A program made the position numbers and the translations under genes. 64,000 nt of DNA from Ignavibacteria bacterium (GTDB taxonomy: Bacteria > Bacteroidota > Ignavibacteria > Tepidaquicellales > Tepidaquicellaceae), in the NCBI GenBank assembly GCA_019694675.1, contig JAIBBK010000060.1, positions 1 to 64,000 of the forward strand, in the 5' to 3' direction. Below are positions 7,928 through 17,268 of this stretch, piece after piece; within the stretch, counting starts at the first letter, position 1; every line of letters begins with the position of its first letter. The notes under the pieces are model-generated. The model did no database searches. It saw only the letters and a program-made list of their open reading frames with translations, and was not told where the DNA came from.

Positions 7928-8314
7928 ATGGACTACTGTTTCACAAAGAAGATCAACAACGGAAATTTTGGCGAAGTGATAACCAGAGTTACCGACGGGC
8001 TTAAGGCAGAAGGCTTCGGAGTGCTGACCGAGATCGATGTGAAGGAGACTCTGAAGAAGAAGATCGATGTGGATTTTCGTAATTACCGGATATTAGGCGC
8101 ATGCAATCCGCAGTTCGCACATAAAGCGCTTCTTGCGGAACCTTATATTGGAGTTTTCCTGCCCTGCAATGTTGTGGTGCAGGAAGTTAACGGCTCAGTA
8201 GAGGTTTCTGCCGTTGATCCGCTTGCATCAATGAGTTCCGTTGAAAATCCGGGACTTGAGGAAATAGCAGGAGAAGTGAGGAGAAAGCTGATGAAGGTAA
8301 TTGAAAATGTCTGA
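7928..8314 (+). CDS. DUF302 family protein
   Basis: A 128-residue soluble protein that matches the DUF302 pattern: an N-terminal MDY.F.K strand, a region containing FGVLTEIDVKETLKKK, then YRILGACNP..AHKAL and GVFLPCNVVV, and a final VDP...M. DUF302 proteins are widespread small alpha/beta proteins, sometimes linked to redox or sulfur metabolism, but have no settled function. It is a single gene on the plus strand, divergent from the cytochrome operon; the 290-bp gap between them should hold both promoters. Confidence 0.8.
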   Translation: MDYCFTKKINNGNFGEVITRVTDGLKAEGFGVLTEIDVKETLKKKIDVDFRNYRILGACNPQFAHKALLAEPYIGVFLPCNVVVQEVNGSVEVSAVDPLASMSSVENPGLEEIAGEVRRKLMKVIENV

Positions 8315-8440
8315 ACTTTCTTAAGTGGCATTTTGAAAGGTCCGCACCACTGATGACAGGAAGTGTGCTGAGCTTAAGATCCTAATCGTGAAAGTCCGGC
8401 TTAATGCCGTGCCGCTGACAACAAGTGATTTGTTAACGGA

Positions 8441-8992
8441 CTAAGACTGCTTCCACTTGATCGAACATCCGATCGAATGGAACTGTGGCGATGGAACTTC
8501 TTTTCCTTTGAGGAGAGATCCTATTGCATTCCGAAGGTCGTGGGTTGTGACAAGGCTTTCTTCCTTCCAGTTGTCATCAATCCTTCCCCTGTAACGGAGT
8601 TGCCTGCCCTTGTCATATACATAAATGTCGGGCGTGCAAACTGCCTCGTATGCCTTTGCAACATCCTGTGATTCATCTTTCAGATAAGGGAAATTCATTT
8701 CATACCCGCTTGCGAATTCTATCATCTTCTCAAACGAATCTTCGGGATACGTTGAATCATCATTGGGGTTTATTCCCACCAGACAAACTCCGGATCTTTC
8801 GAGATCTTTCTGCAGTCTCACAAGACGTCCCATTACTGCCTTCACATAAGGGCAATGATTGCACATGAAGATTATTACGAGAACATCATACTTGTCATAC
8901 TCCCCGGATGAATGAACCTTGCCGTCAATACCGGGAAGTTCAAAACTGATGAGATTGCTTCCGAGTTCGCCGGATTTGCTTTCAGCAGCCAT
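8441..8992 (-). CDS. Thioredoxin-fold redoxin (AhpC/TSA-like) protein
   Basis: A 183-residue protein without a signal peptide. It has the redoxin layout: F.LPGIDGKVHS..EY, a strand VLVIIFMCNHCPYVKA, then GINPND....PED.F and a later cis-proline-type segment (VCTPDIYVYD). The CNHC dithiol is the probable active site. Proteins of this type are annotated as thioredoxin-family or peroxiredoxin-like proteins of uncertain substrate. The gene follows the acidic-protein gene by 5 bp, so the two are likely co-transcribed. It ends about 125 bp from the convergent DUF302 gene. Confidence 0.8.
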   Translation of the reverse strand: MAAESKSGELGSNLISFELPGIDGKVHSSGEYDKYDVLVIIFMCNHCPYVKAVMGRLVRLQKDLERSGVCLVGINPNDDSTYPEDSFEKMIEFASGYEMNFPYLKDESQDVAKAYEAVCTPDIYVYDKGRQLRYRGRIDDNWKEESLVTTHDLRNAIGSLLKGKEVPSPQFHSIGCSIKWKQS

Positions 8993-8997
8993 GCTGT

Positions 8998-9522
8998 TCA
9001 GTAATCTTCATCGTCTTCATCATCGTCCAGTTCAGGGTGATAGTCTTCGTAAATGAATTTAACGGGTTGTTTGGAAGTCATATCCACCACCTCATTGAAT
9101 ATTTCGGCGGTTATGAACCTGTATTTCTCTTTGTCGGAATAATCGTTCTGAAAGTGAACGATTATTTTATGTTCGTCAAGCAGTTGTATCAGTTTCTTAA
9201 GCTCTGCCTTGACAGCATCGGGTGTGAGTATCGAACACTCAGCAATTTTCGGTTTGCCCAGTTTCTTGTGTACGCTCACTATCTTGGAGTTTGAATGCTC
9301 CTTCTTGAACTTCTCAACTTCCTGAATGAATTCTTCGTCATCCTCTACGTCTGATTCTCCAAGCATCTCCTCGGCAAGGCGCTCTTCAAGTTCGTTTTCG
9401 TCAACAGGAGGTTTCGGATTGTCAGCATCTTCAATGAAGTCATCGTCATCGTCAATCAGCTGCTTTGACTTTGATATCTTTATGTTCTTTCTTTGGCTTG
9501 TTTGGGATTTCTTGCTTTGCAT
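8998..9522 (-). CDS. Acidic protein of unknown function
   Basis: A 174-residue protein I do not recognise. The N-terminal third is low-complexity and charged (a lysine/serine-rich start, then DDDDDFIEDAD and long Glu/Asp runs). The middle and C-terminal part (about residues 85-160) looks like a folded alpha/beta domain (LTPDAVKAELKKLIQLLDEHKI...). It ends in another acidic tail (DDDEDDEDY). It could be a small RNA- or protein-binding factor, but nothing in the sequence shows this. It is the first of two genes with the redoxin downstream. Confidence 0.7.
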   Translation of the reverse strand: MQSKKSQTSQRKNIKISKSKQLIDDDDDFIEDADNPKPPVDENELEERLAEEMLGESDVEDDEEFIQEVEKFKKEHSNSKIVSVHKKLGKPKIAECSILTPDAVKAELKKLIQLLDEHKIIVHFQNDYSDKEKYRFITAEIFNEVVDMTSKQPVKFIYEDYHPELDDDEDDEDY

Positions 9523-9753
9523 GATCGGTTTTGTTCAGGCACGAGAAAACTCTGCCGTTGAGTATGATTGTTACAGATTTTACTGTGATTCAAATTACAA
9601 GAAAAAGATTAATATTCAATAATCTTTTTTGTTAATGAATTGTTTCGGCAATTCCATTCATGCTGATCCTCTTACGTTCATTTCACAGCAGTTTACGTTA
9701 TACAAAATTCAACCCGGCCGCATTGAATTCACATTTCTGCAATTGTCTTTGCT

Positions 9754-10554
9754 TCAGCATATGAATCCGCGAATGTAGCTGTAATAAATGTACGCAAAAG
9801 GAACAACAAAAAGCAGGCTGTCAAACCGGTCAAGCACTCCGCCGTGACCCGGTATTATGAGTGAAGAATCCTTTACGCCGCAATACCTTTTGAGAAGTGA
9901 TTCAAAGAGATCGCCGGTTTGCGAAAGAAGCGCCGCCGAGGCGCCGAGCACAATTGAGTCCGCCAATTGAATTTTTTCGGGAAAGACAAAATGTGCTGTC
10001 AGTGACAATGCTATCGTCATCACCGTTCCGGTTACGGAACCTTCCACCGTTTTATTCGGACTTATGTCGCTCAATTTTCTTCTTCCAATCATTCTTCCGC
10101 CGAAATAGGCAAACGTGTCACAGCTCCAGATCAGAATTAGGATATATACCATCACATTGAGAGATTCATTCCCGGCAAGTACGTTCGCCATTGAAAGCGG
10201 GATTCCAACATATACAAGCCCGAACACGTCAATGGCAACATTCAGCGGATCCCTTTTCTCCTTCCTTGCAAGCTCGGCAAGAGAAGAATAGATGAATGAA
10301 AAGTATAGCGCGATAGTGGTAAAGACGGTTTCAAGAAAATAGAAAGCAAGTATGAGCAAGGCGGAAAACACTATCATTGGTATTCTCCTTGGTGAGTATC
10401 CCGATTGCATGAACATCCCGTAGTACTCGTAAAGTGCAAGAGTCGAAAGAAGGATCGTGAATGCCAGCAGTACATAGCCGCCCGCTCCGAACAAGAGCAA
10501 GAGCAACGGTGCGCCTATCAGTCCTGCGGCCACTCTTTTTGTAAGGTTGCTCAT
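9754..10554 (-). CDS. cdsA: Phosphatidate cytidylyltransferase
   Basis: A 266-residue polytopic membrane protein carrying the CdsA signature near the C-terminus: LLKRYCGVKDSSLIIPGHGG followed by a DRFDSLL segment. CDP-diacylglycerol synthase makes CDP-DAG from phosphatidic acid and CTP for phospholipid synthesis at the inner membrane. Its length and helix number are normal for the family. The start overlaps the stop of the CPBP protease gene by 4 bases (ATGA), so the two are translationally coupled. About 200 bp without a recognisable gene separate its end from the acidic-protein gene. Confidence 0.95.
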   Translation of the reverse strand: MSNLTKRVAAGLIGAPLLLLLFGAGGYVLLAFTILLSTLALYEYYGMFMQSGYSPRRIPMIVFSALLILAFYFLETVFTTIALYFSFIYSSLAELARKEKRDPLNVAIDVFGLVYVGIPLSMANVLAGNESLNVMVYILILIWSCDTFAYFGGRMIGRRKLSDISPNKTVEGSVTGTVMTIALSLTAHFVFPEKIQLADSIVLGASAALLSQTGDLFESLLKRYCGVKDSSLIIPGHGGVLDRFDSLLFVVPFAYIYYSYIRGFIC

Positions 10555-11486
10555 TGCCCGCCCGTATCGTTGTGTTTGTTTTGTGAGCCGGATATCCTCC
10601 TGATAGTTTTCAGAAGGATCCAGAACAATATAGCTGATGCAACACCCGCTACAGCATAGTATATCTTATCGTCTGCTGACATGCTCTCACTTCCGAATGA
10701 CTCGGTCCCGTAAATATATACAGCACCTGCAGATATGAAGTTATTCAAAAAGTGACAGGCAATGGCAGTGTAAAGACTGTTGCTCTCATAAGTTACATAA
10801 GTAAGGTAGATACCGAGTATCACCAATGGCACAAGATTGAACGGATGAAAATGAAACAGCGCAAACAGCGAACCTGCAAAGAACATTGCGGGTGCAGGGG
10901 ACATTGCCTTTTCAAAATTGTGAAACACAAGACCTCTGAACAGAAACTCCTCACTTATTGCCGGCGTGACTGCAATTACAAAAAGCACCATGAAAAATTC
11001 GGGCAACGAACCGGCTTTGACAAGCCCCATAGTTGTTTCTTCCAGCGAATCAAAAAGATCTTTGAGAGTTTTCACAAACTCACTGCCGGGTATTGAGAAG
11101 ATCAGCTCATTCTGAAAGTACACGAATGCCTGCAGGAACGGCTGAATTATGATTATCCCCAGAAGCGAAAGAAGGAATACTGCAATCCCCGGGGAATTTA
11201 GTCTGAAAGTTTCCTTCAGCTTGTCTCCTCTGAGTATTGCAAGCACGATCGCAGGAGCAAGTATGAACATGAACTGCCCGAACGAAAGCACAACTCTGAG
11301 CAGATTCATGTTTCCCCCCGCACTAAGGTCTTCACCAAGGAAAAAATATGCGAGTGAGCCGCCGACGATCTGATACAGAAAGAAGACAACTGCGAGAGTC
11401 ATGAACACAAATCCGACCGGGCTGATATTTGCCAGGGGAGCTCTTGCTGTACTGGTTTCCTTGGGTTCGGGAGTTTCTGTGTTCAA
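10551..11486 (-). CDS. CPBP-family intramembrane metalloprotease
   Basis: A 311-residue multi-pass membrane protein with the three CPBP (CAAX prenyl protease/bacteriocin-processing, Abi) motifs: SEEFLFRG (EExxxR), FALFHFHPFN (FxxxH) and IACHFLNN (HxxxN/D). These supply the metal-binding and catalytic residues of the family. Its substrate in bacteria of this group is unknown. It is upstream of and coupled to cdsA. The N-terminal 30 residues are hydrophilic and cytoplasmic. Confidence 0.9.
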   Translation of the reverse strand: MNTETPEPKETSTARAPLANISPVGFVFMTLAVVFFLYQIVGGSLAYFFLGEDLSAGGNMNLLRVVLSFGQFMFILAPAIVLAILRGDKLKETFRLNSPGIAVFLLSLLGIIIIQPFLQAFVYFQNELIFSIPGSEFVKTLKDLFDSLEETTMGLVKAGSLPEFFMVLFVIAVTPAISEEFLFRGLVFHNFEKAMSPAPAMFFAGSLFALFHFHPFNLVPLVILGIYLTYVTYESNSLYTAIACHFLNNFISAGAVYIYGTESFGSESMSADDKIYYAVAGVASAILFWILLKTIRRISGSQNKHNDTGGQ

Positions 11487-11840
11487 AATTATTTGAATAT
11501 GGCGGTCAATATTGGCAAAATTGTATTGTGATTAAAGAACAAACGGGGAGGGTGATCGGCGGTTGCCATTTTATGGTTCTCATCAGTGACCGGTGTAAGC
11601 AGGTTAGCAGTAATGAATGGATCTTTCTGTTGTCCCTGATGATCCGACCGGGCATCACGATTGCTGCAATGTGGTCCGCAGATTCCGCGGGAGATGATTA
11701 TCTGAAACGGGATGACCACTGTTTGAGTCTTTGTGAACGAAGCATAGCATGATGCAGTGAGGGATCCCTCTCGGCATCATATGCAGGTGCATGCCTTAAG
11801 GCAAGCCGGTAAGAAGAAGATTGCGTTGAAAGTACCTGTG
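11487..11840. other. Intergenic region between dnaA and the CPBP-cdsA operon
   Basis: About 350 bp without a gene I can support. Short open frames exist on both strands but have no recognisable content. The promoter for the CPBP-cdsA pair should lie in its left half. I see no clear terminator hairpin for dnaA. Confidence 0.5.
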
Positions 11841-13361
11841 TTACAGATTTCTAAGCATTTCCTTTATCTCTTCGATCTGAAGCATTACGGCGCCGTCCTT
11901 CTTCGCCGCGGCGCTTATGGAATTGTATGCATACAGCACAGTTGCATGATCCTTTCCGCCGAAGTTAAGTCCGATTGTCTCAAGGGTCAGGTTCGTCAGG
12001 TCCTTTGCAAGATACATTGCAACCTGCCTGGCAAACGCCACTTCCTTCGTTCGCTTTCTCGATAGGATCTGATTCTCGGAGATCCTGTAATAGTTTGCAA
12101 CTGTGTATATGATGTTCTCAATGGAGACGTTTCTCGATTTTCTGACAGTGCCGATCACTCTGCTTATCACATTCTCTGCAATACCGAGATTGATCTCGCT
12201 CTTAAACCTGAGCACACTGTCTGCAATTATCCCAACTATGCAACCTTCGATTGTCCTGATGCTGTCCTTCACATTCGATGCAATGTAATGAACAACCTCC
12301 TCGGGCGCTTCAATCTTCGCTTCTTCGAACTTCTTCTGTATGATCGCAACCCTCATCTCCCAGTTCGGCGGCTGAATGTCGGCTGTTATCCCCCACTGAA
12401 ACCTTGAGATAAGTCTTTCTTCAATTCCCTTTATCTGACTCACCGGTTTATCGCTTGAGAAAATGATATGCTTCTTCTGATCATACAGAGAATTGAAGAT
12501 CTGATACATGAAATCCTGCGTCTTCTCCTTGCCGCTCAGATACTGTATGTCATCAATGATGAGCACATCGAGTGACTTATAGAAGAAGTCCAGCTTCTTG
12601 GTGCCGTTCTTGTTGGCTGAAAAGTCCAGACGGCTCTGGGCTATGTTGTTTGTGAACTGCGTGGTGAAGTCGGGAGCAGTGGTATAATAGACCTTCTTTG
12701 ACGGGTACTTTTTGAGTATCTCATTACCGATGGCCTGGATCAGATGCGTTTTTCCCAGCCCGACTCCGCCGTACACGAAGAACGGATTGTATGTGTGGCC
12801 GGGATTGTTGGTTATTGCATATGCGGCCGCGATCGCAAGTTCATTGCTTTCACCTTTTATGAAATTGTCAAAGAGGTGTTTCTGATTGATGTTCGTTTCA
12901 AATTCTTCCGGAGATGACGTATCCGGCATTGGATGGTTTTCGGAAAAACGGCTTCTCGCCGAGATGGGAAGTATCACCGGCCGTTCTGTTCGTTCAGGCT
13001 CTGTGCGCGAATCAAACAATCCCATCTGCATAATTTCGTATTTCAGTTTGCCATCAGGGCCGAGAAGAGTTTCAACTATTGAAGCAATGACCTTATTGTA
13101 TCTGCTTTCAATCAGACTGTAGAAATCCTCGCTTGGCACTGATACCGTCAATACGTTGCCTTCAAGAGATTTTGGCTCAATTACAGAGAACCACGTATTG
13201 ATCTCGCTTGCTTTCAGACTGTCCGAAAGCAGGTCAAGAAAGTTCTTCCAGATTTGAACCGGGGCTTGGGCCGCGGTATGTCCGTCACTCTCGGACGGTG
13301 TTTCACTTGCAGAGTCGTTTACAAATTTCTTTTCACCGGAAACAGATGAAAGTTTGGGCAC
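11841..13361 (-). CDS. dnaA: Chromosomal replication initiator protein DnaA
   Basis: A 506-residue protein with all DnaA domains: the N-terminal interaction domain (about residues 35-110, W.NFLDLL...INTWF), a variable linker, an AAA+ domain with Walker A GGVGLGKT (198-205) and Walker B LDVLIIDDIQYL, an arginine-finger region, and the C-terminal helix-turn-helix with the signature GGKDHATVLYAY. It starts at GTG 13361; there is no strong ribosome-binding sequence. DnaA opens the chromosomal origin. dnaN and recF do not lie beside it. The gene sits between an AT-rich region with repeated motifs and the CPBP-cdsA pair. Confidence 0.97.
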   Translation of the reverse strand: MPKLSSVSGEKKFVNDSASETPSESDGHTAAQAPVQIWKNFLDLLSDSLKASEINTWFSVIEPKSLEGNVLTVSVPSEDFYSLIESRYNKVIASIVETLLGPDGKLKYEIMQMGLFDSRTEPERTERPVILPISARSRFSENHPMPDTSSPEEFETNINQKHLFDNFIKGESNELAIAAAYAITNNPGHTYNPFFVYGGVGLGKTHLIQAIGNEILKKYPSKKVYYTTAPDFTTQFTNNIAQSRLDFSANKNGTKKLDFFYKSLDVLIIDDIQYLSGKEKTQDFMYQIFNSLYDQKKHIIFSSDKPVSQIKGIEERLISRFQWGITADIQPPNWEMRVAIIQKKFEEAKIEAPEEVVHYIASNVKDSIRTIEGCIVGIIADSVLRFKSEINLGIAENVISRVIGTVRKSRNVSIENIIYTVANYYRISENQILSRKRTKEVAFARQVAMYLAKDLTNLTLETIGLNFGGKDHATVLYAYNSISAAAKKDGAVMLQIEEIKEMLRNL

Positions 13362-13379
13362 GATAAGAGATTTTAAAAA

Positions 13380-13640
13380 TTATTAACAAATCAAAGTGAG
13401 TTAACAATTTACTTTACGTCTCAGGATTTTTTTCGCTGAAAATCCCCGGAAAAATCCGAAGTTCTTAACAATTTACTGAGACGCTAACTACTTTGTAAAT
13501 ATTGTACTTCAAGTCAATGAACGGGGTTATTAACTTCCTTTGTCAGCAATTACATTTTCATCATGACAAAAAAGCCGGCCGTTTCAAAAGTGCGCCGGTT
13601 TATTAACAAAGTCTTAACAGGAAATAGCATGGGGTGGTGA
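13380..13640. other. Possible replication origin or dnaA autoregulatory region
   Basis: AT-rich, gene-free DNA upstream of dnaA with repeated motifs: TTATTAACAA at 13380-13389 and 13600-13609, TTATTAACT at 13527-13535, TTAACAATTTACT at 13401-13413 and 13465-13477, and an inverted repeat CGTCTCAG (13417-13424) / CTGAGACG (13476-13483). TTATTAACA differs from the DnaA box TTATCCACA at two central positions. No perfect DnaA box is present, so this could be only a dnaA promoter region. From 13641 to 13857 I see nothing further. Confidence 0.35.
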
Positions 13641-13857
13641 CGAAATAATATTAATCAAACTCGTTTGTATTGTCAATAATGATTTTGGATTTTCAGCCCG
13701 ATCTCTCATTCATCCGGTGCGATCCGCTATTAAGGCCGTTCTTTTTTTGATTGTTCAGAAAGGCCCGGATTCGATCACGAAGTCTATATTACTGTACACT
13801 TTTATTGGTGGTAGTAGCGCGTTCGGAACAACTGATCCATGGGCTCCGGTAATAAAA

Positions 13858-13885
13858 AACCCTGTGCAGTTTCTTGCACAGGGTT
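13858..13885 (-). terminator. Rho-independent terminator of the TonB-receptor/TPR operon
   Basis: An 11-bp perfect stem AACCCTGTGCA (13858-13868) / TGCACAGGGTT (13875-13885) with a 6-base loop. On the minus strand it runs straight into TTTTTTATT. It lies 23 bp after the stop of the TPR gene. Confidence 0.9.
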
Positions 13886-13908
13886 AGGTATAGCATTTTC
13901 CGCAATTT

Positions 13909-14700
13909 TTACTTGCCCTTTGCCTTGTTGTATTCGCTCATTACATATGCAGAGAGAAATCCGGATCCGGGAAATTTCTCCATACCCTTGTCAATTGCAT
14001 CCTTTGCCTTTGCAAGGTCGCCTTCGCCGTTCTTCTTTAAAAAGCTCAGTGCAAGATATCCGTATGAGAGGTCTTCTCCCCAGTCAGGATAGAGCTCGGA
14101 CTTTTCCACCCTTCCGGAAAAGAGCTCTATGGATTTCTCAAAGTCGGTCACCGCATTTGCAGCACCGCCGCCGAACGCTTCGGGTGTCCAGTAGCTTGAA
14201 ATGCCTTTAAGCAAAACAAACCTCGGATTGCCCGGATCCAGCTTGGAGGCTTTTTCATCTGCATTTTGCGTAGCGGTGATTATCTCCTGCATCTTCTCCT
14301 GCTCATACATCCACCTGTTGAAGTTGAGCGCCTTGAGAAGCACATAAGAATCCGCAAAATCGGCTTTCTGGTCAATTGACCTTTGCAGTGTGGACAGCCC
14401 CGATTCAGTGTACTGCTTGATCTTCTTTATGTCTTCGGTTGCAGCACCCGACATTGCAAGTCCGTAATCGGCAAGCGCTATGTAATAGTTCACAAGCCAG
14501 GGATCCTTCTTAAGCTGATGTATTCTCTCAAACTGTCCCCTTGCCTTCAGGATCTTGGATTCGTCGCTTGACTGCATCGCTGTTTCAAGGCTCTTCTTTG
14601 CCTTCAGCATGGCATCCTCAAAATCATCTCTTGAGATTGCCCGGCCTGCCGTCATGATCGTCATCGCAATCAGGACGGCACTCAGTACTTTCCTTTTCAT
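13909..14700 (-). CDS. Exported TPR-like helical protein
   Basis: A 263-residue protein with a signal peptide (about residues 1-22) followed by helical repeats of the tetratricopeptide type (segments near YYIALADYGLA, SYVLLKALNFNRW, NPRFVLLKGISSYW, LSYGYLALSFLKK and SGFLSAYVMSEYNKA). It is the last gene of a five-gene operon, 45 bp downstream of a TonB-dependent receptor and just ahead of a strong terminator. Exported TPR proteins paired with TonB receptors are common in Bacteroidota and probably act as periplasmic partners; no enzymatic motif is visible. Confidence 0.75.
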   Translation of the reverse strand: MKRKVLSAVLIAMTIMTAGRAISRDDFEDAMLKAKKSLETAMQSSDESKILKARGQFERIHQLKKDPWLVNYYIALADYGLAMSGAATEDIKKIKQYTESGLSTLQRSIDQKADFADSYVLLKALNFNRWMYEQEKMQEIITATQNADEKASKLDPGNPRFVLLKGISSYWTPEAFGGGAANAVTDFEKSIELFSGRVEKSELYPDWGEDLSYGYLALSFLKKNGEGDLAKAKDAIDKGMEKFPGSGFLSAYVMSEYNKAKGK

Positions 14701-14745
14701 TTTGTTTGTTTTGATTTTTGGATTTGTAATTAAAATCAGATTGCA

Positions 14746-16956
14746 TTAGAACTGAAGCCCAAGCCCCGCGTAAAACGACCTGCGGTTGTTTGAGTATATT
14801 TCTTTTCTCTCTGAATAGTCAAAGTTGTAGGTGTAGCCGTACAGATTCTTCCTGTTGAAGATGTTGTTAACTGCCACTACTCCTACTGCAAACCTGCCGA
14901 ACAGTGAGAAAATATACTGCGCATTCATGTCAAGGGTCATGTATGTCGGAAACCTTCCGCTGTTCTTCGGTGCGTAAAGAGGCCTGTATGCGTTCTGCAC
15001 GGCATCATATTCGCTTCCGGTAACGGGTGTGTACGGTTTTCCGGTTGATACTTTGTATGCAAGCCCTAGGACAAGTTCGTCGGTTGCGTTGTAACTTCCG
15101 ACAATGCTCATGTTATGAGTGATGTCGAAATTTGCAGGAACCAGGCTGACGGCGTCATACTGTTTCCTTTTTGAATCGGTGAATGCATACGAGATCCATC
15201 CGGTGAACTTGTTGTCAATCTTGGTTTTGAGGAAGACATCAACTCCCTTCACATTTCCTTCGCCTTCCGATTCGTAGAGGAAGTTGCGCCTGTCTGTCAG
15301 TACCAGATTGTTGTAGTCTTTGTAATAGCCTTCAACTCTGAAAATGAACTTGTTCTCCTTGTTGAATTCGTATCCGAGTATGTAATGAACGGCATTCTGC
15401 GCATCAAGGTCATTGTCTGCCGACCTCAGATAGTCTTCAAGTCCCGGATACTGATGATAGAATCCGAACGCACCCCTTACAACGTTATTCTCTGCGATCC
15501 TGTATCCGAAGGACAATCGCGGATCAAAGCTGATCTTTCCCGAGAGTGTATGATAGTCAGACCTTACTCCGGGAATTATGAAGAACTTTTCATCAGGCTT
15601 GATCTGTGTCTCTGCATAAATGCCTACCCGTCCTGTACTCTGCACAGTGTCTATGCTCAGCGAAGGTGCATCGGTTCTGATATTATATTCATACTGCGGA
15701 AAGATCCCGTCAATATCATATCCGTCATATTCATATTCGATGCCTGTATTGAGCTCAACCACATTGCTGAACTGTCTCGTGATATCTGCTCTGCCCTTTG
15801 CGTAAGTTGTCTTGTCGTTTGAGTTAAGAACACCGTACTTGTAATCCTTATCATACCTGCTGAAGGAAATTCCGGCATTGAGGACTGTGGAGTTGTCAAG
15901 TCCCGTTATGAGCTTGATATTGCTGAAGTAGCTCTTTGAAGTTGATTCATAATAGCCGTCGTAAGTGGGGCTCGCATTTCTGATCCCGACATTGTCGTCG
16001 CTGTAGTTTGCATAGGCTTTTATGTTGGAGGATGTTCCGAGTTTGTAGGAAACGGTTCCGCCCAACGAGTTAGACTGAGGTATCGGTGAGTACTCCGAAT
16101 ATTCTCCGTTAATGGCGAAGTATGGTTGCAGAAAGAGTTTACCTCCGGTAAATGTTGCTCCGAGCTTTCCGTCTTTTGAAAGGAACACGCCTGACAACGA
16201 GGCATTTGCAAGCCCGAGCCACGCAAACATTCCGTTGCCCTGTGGCATGTCGTACGACTTCAGGTCAAGTACCGCGGAAAGCACATTTCCGTATTTTGCA
16301 GAGAATCCTCCGCTCGTGAAATTTATCCCCCTAAGGCCCCACGGGTTAATGGTTGAGTATGATGACACATTGAATGTCTCGTCGAAGATGAACGGATTGT
16401 AGAGAGATGCAAGATCCAGTATTGTAAGCACCTCATCGGGATCGCCTCCGCGTACGGTTATTCTGCTTCCTTCATTCACCTGATTGCTTCCCGGAAAAGT
16501 TGTGATGGCCCTGTAAAGGTCCGCGTCTGCTCCGGGTATCCTAACGATCTCAAGAGGCGTAAGCGTAACCGCGACCCTGTTTCCTGAGGTGAACGAACTC
16601 GCAGTAACGAGGATCTCCTCCGTCTTCACTTCTTCCTTCGTCAGCTTGATGTTTACCTGCATTTCCTTTCCCGGCTGTATCTCTATCATCATGATGTTCT
16701 CCGCATAACTTATTGCCGTAATGATTATGTTCTTCTGACCCGTCTGGTCCGTTTCAAATTCATAGAATCCTTTTTCGTCTGTTGTTGCTCCGTCTATCGT
16801 CCCTTCTATCACTATGTTTGCCCCCATTATCAGGCTGTCCTTTTCCCCTTTCACCGTGCCGTAGATCCTGGTTACGCTGCCGGCTTTTTGTTCTCCGCTG
16901 TCCTGTGCATACAAGGGTATCTGCAGAAAAGAGAATATGAGTATGAGTGTTTTCAA
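14746..16956 (-). CDS. TonB-dependent outer-membrane receptor with carboxypeptidase-regulatory-like N-domain
   Basis: A 736-residue protein. A signal peptide (about residues 1-18) precedes a carboxypeptidase-D regulatory-like domain (about 30-115: IYGTVKGEKDSLIMGANI...TDEKGFYEF). The plug (about 120-240) carries ITVRGGDPDEVLTILD, and a 22-strand-type barrel ends in FYAGLGLQF. Receptors of this kind import large or scarce substrates using TonB energy. The substrate cannot be told; there is no SusD partner, and the neighbours are a pterin dehydratase (24 bp upstream) and a TPR protein. The local operon is probably controlled by the winged-helix regulator two genes upstream. Confidence 0.9.
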   Translation of the reverse strand: MKTLILIFSFLQIPLYAQDSGEQKAGSVTRIYGTVKGEKDSLIMGANIVIEGTIDGATTDEKGFYEFETDQTGQKNIIITAISYAENIMMIEIQPGKEMQVNIKLTKEEVKTEEILVTASSFTSGNRVAVTLTPLEIVRIPGADADLYRAITTFPGSNQVNEGSRITVRGGDPDEVLTILDLASLYNPFIFDETFNVSSYSTINPWGLRGINFTSGGFSAKYGNVLSAVLDLKSYDMPQGNGMFAWLGLANASLSGVFLSKDGKLGATFTGGKLFLQPYFAINGEYSEYSPIPQSNSLGGTVSYKLGTSSNIKAYANYSDDNVGIRNASPTYDGYYESTSKSYFSNIKLITGLDNSTVLNAGISFSRYDKDYKYGVLNSNDKTTYAKGRADITRQFSNVVELNTGIEYEYDGYDIDGIFPQYEYNIRTDAPSLSIDTVQSTGRVGIYAETQIKPDEKFFIIPGVRSDYHTLSGKISFDPRLSFGYRIAENNVVRGAFGFYHQYPGLEDYLRSADNDLDAQNAVHYILGYEFNKENKFIFRVEGYYKDYNNLVLTDRRNFLYESEGEGNVKGVDVFLKTKIDNKFTGWISYAFTDSKRKQYDAVSLVPANFDITHNMSIVGSYNATDELVLGLAYKVSTGKPYTPVTGSEYDAVQNAYRPLYAPKNSGRFPTYMTLDMNAQYIFSLFGRFAVGVVAVNNIFNRKNLYGYTYNFDYSERKEIYSNNRRSFYAGLGLQF

Positions 16957-16980
16957 TTCCGGTTTCTTCTCCTGTATTAG

Positions 16981-17259
16981 TTAGAGTGATTCAATGTCTT
17001 TAGCAATGCCGATGTCTTTTGCCGTAATGCCGCCCGCAGAGTGAGTGGAAAAGCTGACTTCCACAGATGAGTATCTGATGGTCATGAAATCGGGATGATG
17101 GTCATGCTGCTGACAAAGCGCCCCGATCGATGCTGCAAGTCCCATCGTCTGCGGAAATCCCTTTGTCCTGAAGGTCTTTACGATGGAGTTACCTTCACGT
17201 TTCCATCCTTCTAACTGCATAAGCTCATTGCTTATCTGCTGTTCGGAAAGTTTTTCCAT
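16981..17259 (-). CDS. 4a-hydroxytetrahydrobiopterin (pterin-4a-carbinolamine) dehydratase
   Basis: A 92-residue protein of normal family length with the diagnostic HDHHPD motif and the following Y..VEV.F.THSAGGIT.KD segment. The enzyme dehydrates 4a-hydroxytetrahydropterin in pterin recycling after aromatic amino-acid hydroxylation; in some bacteria it also acts in molybdopterin or pterin metabolism or as a dimerisation factor. No phenylalanine hydroxylase gene lies nearby. Here it sits in a regulated operon between a winged-helix regulator (9 bp away) and a TonB receptor. Confidence 0.92.
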   Translation of the reverse strand: MEKLSEQQISNELMQLEGWKREGNSIVKTFRTKGFPQTMGLAASIGALCQQHDHHPDFMTIRYSSVEVSFSTHSAGGITAKDIGIAKDIESL

Positions 17260-17268
17260 GTCCGTTTA

